A stretch of DNA of 64,000 nucleotides, taken from the NCBI RefSeq assembly GCF_003056405.1, contig NZ_PYVZ01000006.1, positions 62,001-126,000 on the forward strand. Direction: 5' to 3'. The translations under genes were made by a program, and so were the position numbers. This DNA comes from Devosia indica (GTDB lineage: Bacteria > Pseudomonadota > Alphaproteobacteria > Rhizobiales > Devosiaceae). Position 1 is the stretch's first letter. Each line of letters begins with the position of its first letter. Shown in pieces: positions 36,507 through 46,074 of this stretch. The notes below the pieces were generated by a model. That model was not told where the DNA came from, did no database searches, and saw nothing but the letters and a program-made list of their open reading frames with translations.

Positions 36507-37751
36507 ATGACCCAGTTCAAATCCGACTTCCTGCGCACCCTTTCCGAGCGCGGCTTTATTCATCAGACCTCCGACGATGAGGGGCTGGACAAGCTGTTCG
36601 CCACCGAAACCGTCACTGCCTATATCGGGTTCGACCCCACCGCTGCCTCGTTGCATGTGGGGAGCCTGATCCAGATCATGATGCTGCACTGGCTGGAAAA
36701 AACCGGCCACCGGGCCGTTGCCCTGATGGGTGGCGGCACCGGCATGGTCGGTGACCCGTCCTTCAAGGACGAAGCCCGCAAGCTGATGACGCCTGAGATG
36801 ATCCAGGCCAATATCGACAGTATCAAGCGGGTGTTCTCCAACTACCTGACCTTTGGCGATGGACCAAAGGACAGCCTGATGCTGAACAATGCCGAATGGC
36901 TGATGCCGCTCAACTACCTCGAATTCCTCCGCGATGTTGGCCAGCACTTCTCGGTCAACCGCATGCTGAGCTTTGACTCGGTCAAGCAACGGCTGGATCG
37001 CGAACAGTCGCTGAGCTTCCTTGAGTTCAACTACATGATCCTGCAGGCCTATGACTTTGTGGAGCTTAACAAGCGCTATGACGTCAAGCTGCAAATGGGC
37101 GGTTCGGACCAGTGGGGCAACATTGTCAATGGGATCGATCTCGGGCATCGCCTGGGGACGCCGCAGCTTTACGCGCTGACCTCGCCGCTGCTGACCACGG
37201 CTTCGGGCGCCAAGATGGGCAAGTCGCTCAACGGGGCCATCTGGCTCAACGAAGACATGCTCTCGGCCTATGATTTCTGGCAATACTGGCGCAATACCGA
37301 GGACGCGGATGTGGAGCGGTTCCTGAAGCTTTACACCACGCTGCCGCTGGACGAGATCGCCCGGGTCGTGGCCGGCGACGTCAACGAGGCCAAGAAGCGG
37401 CTGGCTACTGAGGTGACCGCAATGCTGCGCGGTCGAGAGGCTGCTGAGGGCGCTGCGGAAACGGCGCGTGCGACGTTTGAAACTGGCAAGCTTGATCTGT
37501 CCCTGCCCACCGCCGAGATCAATCATGCCGAGCTTAATGCTGGCATTGGCGTACTCAATGCGCTGGTCAAGGTCGGCCTCGCAGCCTCGAATGGCGAGGC
37601 CCGGCGGCATGTCTCCTCAGGCGCAGTTCGGATCAATGATGCGGTCATTGACGACGACAAGCTCGTTCTGGCGGACAATGCCTTGCTAGCCGAAGGGGTT
37701 ATCAAGCTTTCCATCGGCAAGAAGCGGCATGCGCTGCTCAAGCCGGTCTAG
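36507..37751 (+). CDS. tyrS: Tyrosyl-tRNA synthetase
   Basis: This class I synthetase charges tRNA-Tyr. The start used is ATG 36507 ([10 protein letters not shown]); a GTG three codons upstream is possible. The 414 residues contain the HIGH-like motif [10 protein letters not shown], the tyrosine-recognition segments [16 protein letters not shown] and GGSDQWGNI, and the KMSKS-like KMGKSLNGA. The C-terminal 65 residues form an S4-type RNA-binding domain ([20 protein letters not shown]). A terminator follows the gene. Confidence 0.97.
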   Translation: MTQFKSDFLRTLSERGFIHQTSDDEGLDKLFATETVTAYIGFDPTAASLHVGSLIQIMMLHWLEKTGHRAVALMGGGTGMVGDPSFKDEARKLMTPEMIQANIDSIKRVFSNYLTFGDGPKDSLMLNNAEWLMPLNYLEFLRDVGQHFSVNRMLSFDSVKQRLDREQSLSFLEFNYMILQAYDFVELNKRYDVKLQMGGSDQWGNIVNGIDLGHRLGTPQLYALTSPLLTTASGAKMGKSLNGAIWLNEDMLSAYDFWQYWRNTEDADVERFLKLYTTLPLDEIARVVAGDVNEAKKRLATEVTAMLRGREAAEGAAETARATFETGKLDLSLPTAEINHAELNAGIGVLNALVKVGLAASNGEARRHVSSGAVRINDAVIDDDKLVLADNALLAEGVIKLSIGKKRHALLKPV

Positions 37752-37788
37752 AGCGTTACCAAAGTCCCGAAACAGCGATGTCTAGTCG

Positions 37789-37815
37789 AAAGGCACCCTG
37801 GCGGGTGCCTTTCTT
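37789..37815. terminator. Bidirectional terminator between tyrS and the AsmA-like gene
   Basis: AAAGGCACCC (37789-37798) and GGGTGCCTTT (37803-37812) flank TGGC. T-rich flanks are short (TTTCTTATT on the plus strand). It lies between converging genes and overlaps the end of neither. Confidence 0.8.
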
Positions 37816-40800
37816 ATTGAGCGGCCTCCGGGGGCAGTTCGCGGGCGCGGAATTCGAACATTTCGCGGAAGATGCCCGGCGCCAGGATCGAGAGCGGATT
37901 GACGAGGAATTGCGGATCTTCAAGTGGCCCGCGCACCGCGAAGGTGACGCCAACAAGCCCCTCACCATCGCGGCCACCGAGAAGCGGTCCCAGGATGGGC
38001 AATTGCTGGAAGATATTGTTGAGGCCAAAGAGCGGCACATAGGTGCCACTGAGATCGTATTGGCGCTGGTCGGTATAGATGAAGCCGCGCATGGTGCCGC
38101 CAACGGTATCCCCAGCCAGTACTGCATCGGTTACCTCAACCCGGTCACTTTTGCGGATGAAGTCCACTTCCCCGGCCCGGAAGTCCAGCCTGTTTCTGGC
38201 GGCAATGGCTGCCCGGGAGTCGGAGTGATTGCCAAGAATCTGGACGACGTTGTTCTCGTCGACGATGGCGAAATTGCGCAAGACCAACCGCCCGACTTCC
38301 TGATCGGCCTGTCGATCGATCGTCATCACCAGGCTGCCCGATCCACCAGCGAGCTGGGAGTAGATGCCGAGCAGGCGCAGCACGGTACCCGCATCGTTGA
38401 AAGCCATTGAGAGCGTGCGCCCGTTGGGGGCCGGATTGGTGGTGATCGAAACTGCGTTGCCCTCATCGAACTGGGCCGTGAGATTGACCCGCGAAAGGTT
38501 CTCACCGCGCAGCGACAGATCGAGGTCCAGGTTAAAGGCGGTGGTCGCGTAGTAGCCAATGGCGCGATCAAGCTGCACATCAAGGACGATAGACTGGTCA
38601 AATTGCGTGGACTGCACGCCGCCGCTGCCCTGACCCAGGCTGAAGAAGCGGCTCAACACAGGCTTGAGATCGAGCTGGCTCCCGCGAATTCGGACAGAGA
38701 ACCCACCGTCCACCGGTGTCAGATCCACGGTCGCGCTATCGCCTTCGCTCAGCGCGAAATTGGTGAAGTTGGCGGCCACCAGACCTTCTGTGGCGTGGTA
38801 GTCGAGTAAGCCGTTGAGGCGGACGCTGCCGAAGGTGAGCGCGATATCTTCGAGATGGGTCACATCGCCATCGGGACGGATGATCGCCGTGAGCAGGCCA
38901 GGCGTCCCAACCGGCTTGGAGATCCCAAGATCGCGTATGGTGAGACTGGCTTCGGCCAGATCCACGGACATAGACAACGCGCCGCCATCCAGCGGCTGCG
39001 CCACGAAACGGACCTGCCCGCCCAGAAATTCGGACGCGTCGAACCCGAAACCGGCCAGGTCGGCCACGTCGATGGTCGACCCCAGCCGGACCACTGGATC
39101 GGTTTCCGGCGTGCCTTCAATCGAGATCTCGGCGGCCATGCCATCGATCTCGGCAGTGCCACCGAGCTGATAATTGTCCTGTGAAGCGGAGAAGGACAAT
39201 TGGCCATTTCCGATCAGCCGCCCCTCGATGGGCTGCGTACTGGCGAAATCGGCTACGGAACCGTTGACGACATAGTCGAAATCCATTTCACGACCGGACT
39301 GTTCGTCGCCCAGGGCAATGGTGGCCACCAGCCCGAGATCGACGGCGCCAGTTATGCTGGCCAGGTCGATAGGTAATTCCACCCCACTGAGGGCATCTGG
39401 TTGCTGCTGCTCGACCAGCGCCAGCAGGGCAGGAATAGGCGCCATGAGGTCGCCGGAAATTTCCACAATGCTTTCCCCGGGCACGGAATTGTCCATGACC
39501 AGGGCCGGATTGGAGACATCAATAGTGCCCGCCTCGGTTTCCAGTGTGCCGCCGCCACCCGCAATCGACATATTGGCGTCGTCCAGCCGCAGGCGCGTCT
39601 CGCCGGAGATCAGGATCGGCGACATTTCCGGTGTCGGCTTGATGGCAACACCTTCGCCAACGATATCGATCTGCATGCTGTCAGGCGGAATAGGCACGTC
39701 TTCGTCGCCGATGGCCAATGTTCCGACGGGAAAATTGAACCGCATTCGCGCGTCCTTGACCCGGCCCTCAGTGACGTTGGCAACGAACCAGTCCCGGCTC
39801 TCGCCCGACATGACATAGGGCCAGAGGCGCTTGAAATCGTCCGCTGTCACCCCCTGCCCGGCTATGGTCATGTCGAGACCCATGCCGGCCTGCACCATAT
39901 CGATCCGCCCGGCCGCTTCGACGGTGGCGCCGGGTTTGGTGGCAGTCAGGCGGTCAATGCCAAGTGCGCCATATAGTGGCGCTGACCAGCCAGAGAACTC
40001 GACCAGGTCGAAGGGCGTTTCGGGCGCATCCATATCATCGGGGTGAATCAAGACATCGCGCGCGGTCAGCGACATACCGATCGTTGGCCCATAGGCCCGA
40101 TCGAGGCCCAGGGCGAAAACGCCGGACACACGCGCCGACGAACGCCCAATCCGCAATGCCCCTTCTGCTAGGCGGAACTGGCCGAGCTCCGGATTCCAGG
40201 TGACATCAAGGATTGAGCTCGCCACGGGGAAATAGTCATCAGCAAGACGCAGATCGAGTCCGGTCAAATCAAGCTTGAAGCCGCCCCCGACGAGCTTTCC
40301 TTCGTCGGCGGTGAAGGTCACGTCGATCGAGATCGAGCCGGCGCCGCGCATTGCGGCCACGCTGTCGCGATCGTCGATGAAGGGCACAAAGGCAGAAAAA
40401 TCGAGATTGGTCAGGTCGGCCTGGAGGCGCCTGACACCATCAGGATCGACCGATCGATCAATCGTACCCACGACAGTCTGGCCACCGATACGCGCGCTGA
40501 ACTCTCCGGTCACCCGTTCTTCACCAGGCACGGGTCCAATTTCGAGCGACACCGCCTCGAACTGCCGGAACAGGCCGTATATGGGGTCGGCCATATCGAT
40601 CAGCCCGTCGCGGACGACGAGCCGGGAGAAACGCCCCTGTGCGGTCTGCTCCACAAGGTCGGCAATGGCCAGCTCGCTGGCCTCCAGATTGTAGATCAGC
40701 CAGTCATTGTCCGAGCGCATGGGCGGTGCGACACCCTCTTCGAACGAAATGCCTTCCGAAGAGATCGCAACGGCCGGAAAGCTGTCATCGCCTTCGAGAA

Positions 40801-41335
40801 CCCGGACAATTGGCGGGCCACCCTCGGGGTTTTCCTCGACCTCAAGCGTTCCGGGGCGTGGTCCATAGAGGTCCTGGACGATCTGCACATGCGGACCAAC
40901 AATGGTGATCGTGGTACCCGGCTGCCCGAACAGCGCGCGGGCCGGGGAAAAGCCGACTTCGAGGGCATCCATCTGAACACGGGCGCCGGATTTGCTGTCA
41001 GTGTAGGAGACCGGCGAGAACTGGATGACTGGCCAGACACCGCCTTCGAGCGCAAGCGCCATGTCTCCCATCTGCAGATCGGCCGTCTCGGCCACGAAAT
41101 TCTGCACGAAACTGCGGATAGCCTGGCCGGTAAACGGAACGCGGATCGGCGTAATCAGCATGATCGCATAGAGGACAAGCAGGATAAGGCTGGGAACACC
41201 CAGAACCCAGACCGCAATTCGACGCGCGCGACGAAATCCGGTCGAGCGAACCCGCCTGTCTGATGGCGGCGCCTGAGACGGATCTGGTTCTGCTACTTGG
41301 TCCACTGCCACCACGTCAAAGATCGGCTGGGTCAA
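37814..41335 (-). CDS. AsmA/DUF3971-like giant envelope protein
   Basis: This 1173-residue protein has a single N-terminal transmembrane segment (about residues 36-60, WVLGVPSLILLVLYAIMLI), so the bulk should lie in the periplasm. The rest is rich in beta-strand repeats, as in the AsmA/TamB/YhdP superfamily. The C-terminal segment LFGLNNIFQQLPILGPLLGG plus VNPLSILAPGIFREMFEF is typical of the AsmA-like C-terminal region. Family members form bridge-like grooves thought to move phospholipids to the outer membrane. It stands alone, converging on tyrS and divergent from the peroxiredoxin gene. Confidence 0.85.
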   Translation of the reverse strand: MTQPIFDVVAVDQVAEPDPSQAPPSDRRVRSTGFRRARRIAVWVLGVPSLILLVLYAIMLITPIRVPFTGQAIRSFVQNFVAETADLQMGDMALALEGGVWPVIQFSPVSYTDSKSGARVQMDALEVGFSPARALFGQPGTTITIVGPHVQIVQDLYGPRPGTLEVEENPEGGPPIVRVLEGDDSFPAVAISSEGISFEEGVAPPMRSDNDWLIYNLEASELAIADLVEQTAQGRFSRLVVRDGLIDMADPIYGLFRQFEAVSLEIGPVPGEERVTGEFSARIGGQTVVGTIDRSVDPDGVRRLQADLTNLDFSAFVPFIDDRDSVAAMRGAGSISIDVTFTADEGKLVGGGFKLDLTGLDLRLADDYFPVASSILDVTWNPELGQFRLAEGALRIGRSSARVSGVFALGLDRAYGPTIGMSLTARDVLIHPDDMDAPETPFDLVEFSGWSAPLYGALGIDRLTATKPGATVEAAGRIDMVQAGMGLDMTIAGQGVTADDFKRLWPYVMSGESRDWFVANVTEGRVKDARMRFNFPVGTLAIGDEDVPIPPDSMQIDIVGEGVAIKPTPEMSPILISGETRLRLDDANMSIAGGGGTLETEAGTIDVSNPALVMDNSVPGESIVEISGDLMAPIPALLALVEQQQPDALSGVELPIDLASITGAVDLGLVATIALGDEQSGREMDFDYVVNGSVADFASTQPIEGRLIGNGQLSFSASQDNYQLGGTAEIDGMAAEISIEGTPETDPVVRLGSTIDVADLAGFGFDASEFLGGQVRFVAQPLDGGALSMSVDLAEASLTIRDLGISKPVGTPGLLTAIIRPDGDVTHLEDIALTFGSVRLNGLLDYHATEGLVAANFTNFALSEGDSATVDLTPVDGGFSVRIRGSQLDLKPVLSRFFSLGQGSGGVQSTQFDQSIVLDVQLDRAIGYYATTAFNLDLDLSLRGENLSRVNLTAQFDEGNAVSITTNPAPNGRTLSMAFNDAGTVLRLLGIYSQLAGGSGSLVMTIDRQADQEVGRLVLRNFAIVDENNVVQILGNHSDSRAAIAARNRLDFRAGEVDFIRKSDRVEVTDAVLAGDTVGGTMRGFIYTDQRQYDLSGTYVPLFGLNNIFQQLPILGPLLGGRDGEGLVGVTFAVRGPLEDPQFLVNPLSILAPGIFREMFEFRARELPPEAAQ

Positions 41336-41445
41336 CCCCTCCCACCGGAAACAGAATCATCCACCGCAAGTGGTGCATTGATTGATGATACCGGCTGGAA
41401 TGTGGCGCCGACACCCTCTATTCAAGCAGCAGCACAGGATAGGCC

Positions 41446-41931
41446 ATGACACATCTCAAATCCGGCGACCCAGCACCCGACTTTGTCCTGCACCGTGATG
41501 ACGGCTCGATCATCGCGAAGGCAGAGCTGATTGGAAATCCCGTGGTCATGTTCTTCTACCCCGAGGACGACTCGGGCGGGTGCACCGACGAAAACCAGGA
41601 GTTCTCAGCGCTGTCAGATGCGTTCAGCGTTCGCGACACGTTTCTGGTTGGGGTGTCGCCCGACACGCGGGAAAGCCACCTGAAATTCCGAGCCAAGTAC
41701 GATCTGAAGGTTCCGCTAGCGTTCGATCCCGACCGATTGGTGATTGAGTCTTTCGGCCTTTGGCAGCTCAAAAAGCTCTATGGCCGGGAGTTCATGGGGC
41801 TGGTGCGGACCAGCTTCATCATTGATGCAGAGGGCAAGATCGCCCGCATCATTCGCGCGACCCGCATCAAGGGACACGCCGCCAAGGTGCTGGCAGCGCT
41901 CGATGACGTCCTCGCTTCAGACCGGCCATAG
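41446..41931 (+). CDS. Peroxiredoxin, BCP/PrxQ-like, apparently 1-Cys
   Basis: The 161-residue thioredoxin-fold protein reduces peroxides. The peroxidatic cysteine is in YPEDDSGGCTDENQEFS, near residue 47. The second cysteine usually five residues on in PrxQ is replaced (ENQ), and no other Cys is visible in the chain. So it should work by a 1-Cys mechanism that needs an external thiol. Start ATG at 41446; the gap of 110 bases to the AsmA-like gene should hold divergent promoters. Confidence 0.9.
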   Translation: MTHLKSGDPAPDFVLHRDDGSIIAKAELIGNPVVMFFYPEDDSGGCTDENQEFSALSDAFSVRDTFLVGVSPDTRESHLKFRAKYDLKVPLAFDPDRLVIESFGLWQLKKLYGREFMGLVRTSFIIDAEGKIARIIRATRIKGHAAKVLAALDDVLASDRP

Positions 41932-42006
41932 CAGGGCTTTCGCCTTTCTTAACCAAACGCCGCCATAGTTTACTAACCATGTTTGGGGCGTTTGGGGGTA
42001 GTAGCG

Positions 42007-43137
42007 TTGCGTCACTCTGCCAGTTCTGAAGGCGGGAACAGCCGGCCAACACGGCGTGGCGTACACCCCGCGTTGTTCTATGTCATGTTTGCCCTGCTGC
42101 TCGGCGGTAATGCGCTGCAGGGCACTGCCCTGCTGATGGCGCCGGATATTGCGCGGCTGCTCAGCGGACAAAACGAGCTGATCGTCACGGCCTATGAAGA
42201 CAGGCTGGCGCAGATGCGGGTCGAAATTGATCGCCTGCAATCGCGCAATTATGCCCAGGCGGGCGATATCAATCTGCAGCTCCAGGAATTATCGGTGCAG
42301 CAGGAGGCTCTGCTGGAGCAACACCAGCTTGTCAGGGCGCTGGTGACCAAGGCCGACGAGCTCGGTCTGGCAGCTCTGGGGGATGTTGATGAACAGGTGC
42401 CCGTTTCGCCAAGCACGACCAGTGGCAATCCCGATGTTGCTGCCACCTCCGCTTCCGTGGTCCAGATGATGGACGAAACGCAACGGGCGATGAATGGCAT
42501 TGCCAGCGCCGCAACAGAGCGCACAGCAAGCATTGTGGGCGAGCTCTCCAAGCTTGGTATCGAAGTGGACCTTCCTCAGAGCGCGCTGAGTGGCATGGGC
42601 GGGCCATTGCTGGCAGCCGAAAGCGGTGCTGATCTTGCTTCGCCATCGCTTGACGACGCCAACGCGGTAATGGAGGCACTGCTACTGTACAAGGCGGCGC
42701 GGGACAGTCTGGAACTGGCGCCCGTACACATGCCCATAACCGGGAACTTCCGCCAGAGCTCGGGCTACGGCAATCGCAAGGACCCCTTCACAGGGGGCCG
42801 CGCCTTTCACTCCGGGCTCGATTTCGCAGCACCGACCGGGACGACCGTCCTGAGTGCGGGCGAAGGCGTGGTCATCTTTGCCGGTCAACGCTCAGGCTAT
42901 GGCAAGGTGGTGGAAGTAGAACATGGCAATGGGCTGGTGACACGCTACGCCCATTTGAGCGCCTTTCTCTCGCAAGAGGGTCAGAGGGTGCAAACGGGCA
43001 CGCCAATCGCCAAGGTCGGCTCGACTGGCCGCTCGACCGGGCCGCATCTGCATTTTGAAGTGCACCGTGCCGACAAGAGCGTCGACCCCAAGCCTTTCCT
43101 CGATACCGGCAAGCGCATCCTGTCGATGCTGAACTAG
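42007..43137 (+). CDS. M23 (LytM-type) metallopeptidase with coiled coil
   Basis: The 376-residue protein is membrane-anchored: a hydrophobic segment (VHPALFYVMFALLLGGNALQ region) near residues 20-40 precedes a coiled coil of about residues 55-115. A Ser/Ala-rich linker leads to the C-terminal peptidase domain, about 245-370. The zinc motif is complete: HSGLDFAAP (HxxxD) and GPHLHFEVH (HxH), with RYAHLS between, so it should cleave peptidoglycan cross-links. The start is set at TTG 42007, 8 bases after GGGGG; TTG 41983 is an alternative. No ftsE/X or RipA-type partner is adjacent. Confidence 0.88.
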   Translation: MRHSASSEGGNSRPTRRGVHPALFYVMFALLLGGNALQGTALLMAPDIARLLSGQNELIVTAYEDRLAQMRVEIDRLQSRNYAQAGDINLQLQELSVQQEALLEQHQLVRALVTKADELGLAALGDVDEQVPVSPSTTSGNPDVAATSASVVQMMDETQRAMNGIASAATERTASIVGELSKLGIEVDLPQSALSGMGGPLLAAESGADLASPSLDDANAVMEALLLYKAARDSLELAPVHMPITGNFRQSSGYGNRKDPFTGGRAFHSGLDFAAPTGTTVLSAGEGVVIFAGQRSGYGKVVEVEHGNGLVTRYAHLSAFLSQEGQRVQTGTPIAKVGSTGRSTGPHLHFEVHRADKSVDPKPFLDTGKRILSMLN

Positions 43138-43144
43138 CAATAGA

Positions 43145-43172
43145 AGACCCCAGACGCTGTCCGGGGTCTCTT
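43145..43172. terminator. Terminator between the M23 peptidase gene and prfB
   Basis: The arms AGACCCC (43145-43151) and GGGGTCT (43163-43169), with an 11-base loop, lie just past the peptidase stop codon and are followed by CTTGT. It is moderate and may act in both directions, since prfB ends at 43185. Confidence 0.6.
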
Positions 43173-43184
43173 GTCCTGCCAAGG

Positions 43185-44310
43185 CTAGTCTTCGCTCGTC
43201 ACGTCTGTCGCCACACCCACACGCTGGGCAAGCGCTGCTTCCATGAACTCGTCCAGCCCACCATCGAGCACGACCGAGGGCTGGCCACTTTCGACGCCAG
43301 TGCGCAGGTCCTTGACCATCTGGTAGGGCTGCAGGACGTAGGAACGGATCTGGTGGCCCCAGCCGATATCGGTCTTGCTGGCGGCCTGGGCGTTGGCGGC
43401 CTCTTCGCGCTTTTGCAGTTCCATTTCGTAGAGCCGGGCCTTGAGCATGTTCATGGCCGTGGCGCGGTTCTTGTGCTGGCTACGCTCCTGCTGACACGCC
43501 ACGATGATGCCGGTGGGCACGTGGGTGATGCGGATGGCTGAGTCGGTGGTGTTGACGTGCTGTCCGCCGGCACCGGAAGCGCGATAGGTATCGATCTTGA
43601 GATCGGCTTCGCGGATTTCGATATCGATATTGTCGTCCACCACAGGGTAAACCCAGACGCTGGAGAAGCTGGTGTGACGGCGCGCAGCCGAATCGTACGG
43701 ACTGATCCGCACCAGGCGATGCACGCCACTCTCGGTCTTCATCCAACCATAGGCGTTGTGGCCCTTGATCATGATGGTGGCGGACTTGATGCCGGCCTCT
43801 TCACCATCATGCATTTCGATGGTTTCGACCTTCATCTTCCGGGCCTCGGCCCAGCGGGTGTACATGCGCAGCAGCATGTTGGCCCAGTCCTGGCTCTCGG
43901 TACCACCGGCGCCGGAGTGAATTTCGACGTAACAATCATTGCTGTCGACTTCACCGGAAAGCAGGGTTTCGATCTGGGTGCGCCGCGCTGTCTGCATCAG
44001 TTCGAGCAGAGCATTTTCGGCGTCGCGCACGATCTCCTCATCGCCCTCGGCCTCGCCCAGTTCGATCAGTTCGCAATTGTCCCGAATGCCGGCCTCAAGC
44101 TCGCGCACCGTCTTGACGGCAACGTCCAGCTCGTCGCGTTCACGCATGGTGACGCGGGCCTTTTCGGGATCATTCCAGAATTCTGGAGATTCAGTTTGCG
44201 CGGTCAGCGCGTCGAGACGGAGTTGAGCTGTGTCCCAGTCAAAGATGCCTCCTCAGCAGGGTCAGAACCTGCTCGATTTCGGCGACGGTCTTTTCGATTT
44301 CCGTGCGCAT
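43185..44310 (-). CDS. prfB: Peptide chain release factor 2, with programmed +1 frameshift
   Basis: RF2 ends translation at UGA and UAA codons. The gene starts at ATG 44310 and reads 23 codons to an in-frame TGA (44241-44239). A +1 shift at CTT-TGA-C brings the ribosome into the long frame ending at 43185, giving about 374 residues, the full RF2 length. Without the shift the N-terminal domain is missing. Domain landmarks are [15 protein letters not shown], which holds the stop-codon recognition tripeptide (SPY here, usually SPF), and [15 protein letters not shown] with the GGQ peptidyl-hydrolysis motif. RF2 itself sets the frameshift rate, an autoregulatory loop. Confidence 0.95.
44238..44253 (-). 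promoter_or_regulatory. Programmed frameshift signal of prfB
   Basis: On the minus strand the sequence is AGGAGG-CAT-CTT-TGA-C. A Shine-Dalgarno-like AGGAGG (44253-44248) lies three bases before the slippery CTT, which is followed by the UGA stop and C. This is the classic RF2 autoregulatory site; the E. coli form has AGGGGG-TAT. Confidence 0.95.
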
Positions 44311-44360
44311 TTGTCTTCCTTCGTGTGTGGGGCTCCGTTTAGCGAAACGGCACCCCCGGA

Positions 44361-44882
44361 TCAACCCATGCGGCGCGTGAGCTTGGCATATCGCTTGATG
44401 GCCGCTTCGCGCCTGAGCCGTGACAGCCGATTGAGGAAGAAGATCCCATTGACCTGATCGATCTCATGCTGGGCGACGCGGGCGGGGAACCCGGTCAACT
44501 CCAAACCCACTGTGGCGCCGGTTTCGTCGTCAAAGCCGATCCGGGCGAAGCTTGGTCGCGTGATCTCGACCTCGATACCGGGCATGGACACCGATCCTTC
44601 CTTGCCGGGGACCGGGTCGCCCCCGGTTTCGATGACGCGCGGATTGAAGAGAACGCGATATTCCCGGCCAGGTGGCGGGACGATGCTGACAACGGCGACT
44701 GGGACCAACATGCCGATATGGACTGCCGCCAGCCCATAGGCCTGCGCTGCCTTCGCCGCGTCCAGCAGATCCGTGCCGATTTGCAAGAGCGCTGCGTCCA
44801 CTGCGACGGGCGCTGCAGCGGCGTGAAAACGCTCATCGGGGAAGAGAATGAATGGCGCTACATCATAACCCATGGCTGGCAT
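44361..44882 (-). CDS. Peptide deformylase-like protein lacking canonical metal ligands
   Basis: The 173-residue protein has the deformylase fold pattern, but all three active-site motifs are altered. Motif 1, normally GxGLAAxQ, reads YGLAAVHIG (His for Gln). Motif 2, normally EGCLS, reads EGSVS, so the metal-binding Cys is Ser97. Motif 3, normally QHExDH, reads QHEIDQ, so the second histidine is Gln143. His139 and Glu140 remain. Of the three metal ligands only one is kept, so ordinary deformylase activity is doubtful. It is followed by prfB on the same strand; no fmt gene is adjacent. Confidence 0.85.
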   Translation of the reverse strand: MPAMGYDVAPFILFPDERFHAAAAPVAVDAALLQIGTDLLDAAKAAQAYGLAAVHIGMLVPVAVVSIVPPPGREYRVLFNPRVIETGGDPVPGKEGSVSMPGIEVEITRPSFARIGFDDETGATVGLELTGFPARVAQHEIDQVNGIFFLNRLSRLRREAAIKRYAKLTRRMG

Positions 44883-44936
44883 TTACCTCCGCCATCTTGC
44901 AACTCCTGCCCCCTGCTGGTACGTCGATCCTCGGCT

Positions 44937-45013
44937 GGTCCCGTAGCTCAGCAGGATAGAGCACAGGATTCCTAATCCTGGGGTCACGCGTTCGAATCGC
45001 GTCGGGATCACCA
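44937..45013 (+). tRNA. tRNA-Arg (anticodon CCT)
   Basis: This 77-nt tRNA has acceptor GGTCCCG/CGGGATC (one G-U pair), anticodon loop TTCCTAA in the stem CAGGA/TCCTG, T arm GCGTTCGAATCGC and an encoded CCA. Its last six bases overlap the stop codon end of the pfkB-type gene on the other strand. Confidence 0.96.
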
Positions 45014-46033
45014 TTCCGCTTTCACTATCTTTGTGACGATCTCGCGCCGCGTAGTGTCGGTCAGGGCCAGTGGTCCGGCCATACCGACCTTGTGGCGCGC
45101 CAGCGCAAAGCCGAGAGCCACTGCCCGCTGAAGCCGGGTCACGTCCTGACAATAGGACCAAAGAAATGCCCCGCAAAACGTATCCCCTGCCCCTGTCGCA
45201 TCCCTGACGTCCATGTCCTGTAGCTCGGGGGCATAGGGCGAAGCGCTTTTCTCCGAATACAGCGTCACACCCTCATGCATCCTTGCAACGAGCAGCCAGC
45301 CGGGCTGCAGGCCAGCGCCAATTTCGGCCGGGCTCGCCTTGCCCAAGAGACGCGTGAATTCCTCGCTATTGAGGTGCAGGATGTTGGTCTGGGCCAAAAG
45401 GCGAGCGAACCCGTCTCCACCCGGGGCGATCCAGGCCATGCCGGGATCGAGCGAGACGATCAGCTCCGGATTGTCGATACGCGCCCGTTCCAAGATCCGG
45501 GCGATCAATGCAGGCGATGCTGGATCGAGGTATGAGGTGATGTGGATGGCGTCGCAGCGGGCGATGGCAATGGCCAGAGCTGAATGCTGGCGTTCCAGCC
45601 AGTTTGCGATGGCGGCATTGGCGCCATGGGCGGTCAGAAGTGTGCGCCCGGCCTGTTCGACGATGGCAAGACAGGTGGCTGGCGGGATCGCACTTGTTTC
45701 TACGCCCGATGTGTCGAAACCCCAGCCATCGAGAGCCTCAAGATGCGCACGGGATGGTCCCAGCGTGCCGGCAACACCGAAAAAGGCCAGATCGATCTCA
45801 TTGCCGTCGTTGAGCAGGGCCGCCACCCGTGCGGCGTTGAAGGCCGAGCCGCCGAGATAGTCGGCTGCGCCAAGCTCCTGCAGGAGTTCGGCCCCGCGCT
45901 GCGCATCCTCGTCGGAGATGGGTGTTTCGACCAGGGGTGACGCATTAATGCGGAGGGCATCAAGGACCGTCGCGCAGTCCTGCTGCGCGACAAGGTCGCG
46001 GTTCATTGCCCCCAGAAAGCCCAGTCTTGTCAT
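45008..46033 (-). CDS. PfkB-family carbohydrate kinase
   Basis: The 341-residue protein is a ribokinase-fold sugar or nucleoside kinase. The C-terminal signature DATGAGDTFCGAF holds the anion hole and catalytic Asp, and the N-terminal part has GGSAFNAARVAALL, the usual substrate-side glycine motif. The substrate is not deducible. The stop overlaps the 3' end of tRNA-Arg. The gene is alone, with no transporter or isomerase that would hint at a sugar pathway. Confidence 0.88.
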   Translation of the reverse strand: MTRLGFLGAMNRDLVAQQDCATVLDALRINASPLVETPISDEDAQRGAELLQELGAADYLGGSAFNAARVAALLNDGNEIDLAFFGVAGTLGPSRAHLEALDGWGFDTSGVETSAIPPATCLAIVEQAGRTLLTAHGANAAIANWLERQHSALAIAIARCDAIHITSYLDPASPALIARILERARIDNPELIVSLDPGMAWIAPGGDGFARLLAQTNILHLNSEEFTRLLGKASPAEIGAGLQPGWLLVARMHEGVTLYSEKSASPYAPELQDMDVRDATGAGDTFCGAFLWSYCQDVTRLQRAVALGFALARHKVGMAGPLALTDTTRREIVTKIVKAEW

Positions 46034-46074
46034 GGAGCGCTGGTAGCGCCTGCACGGCCAGTGGGCAAGCAGGA

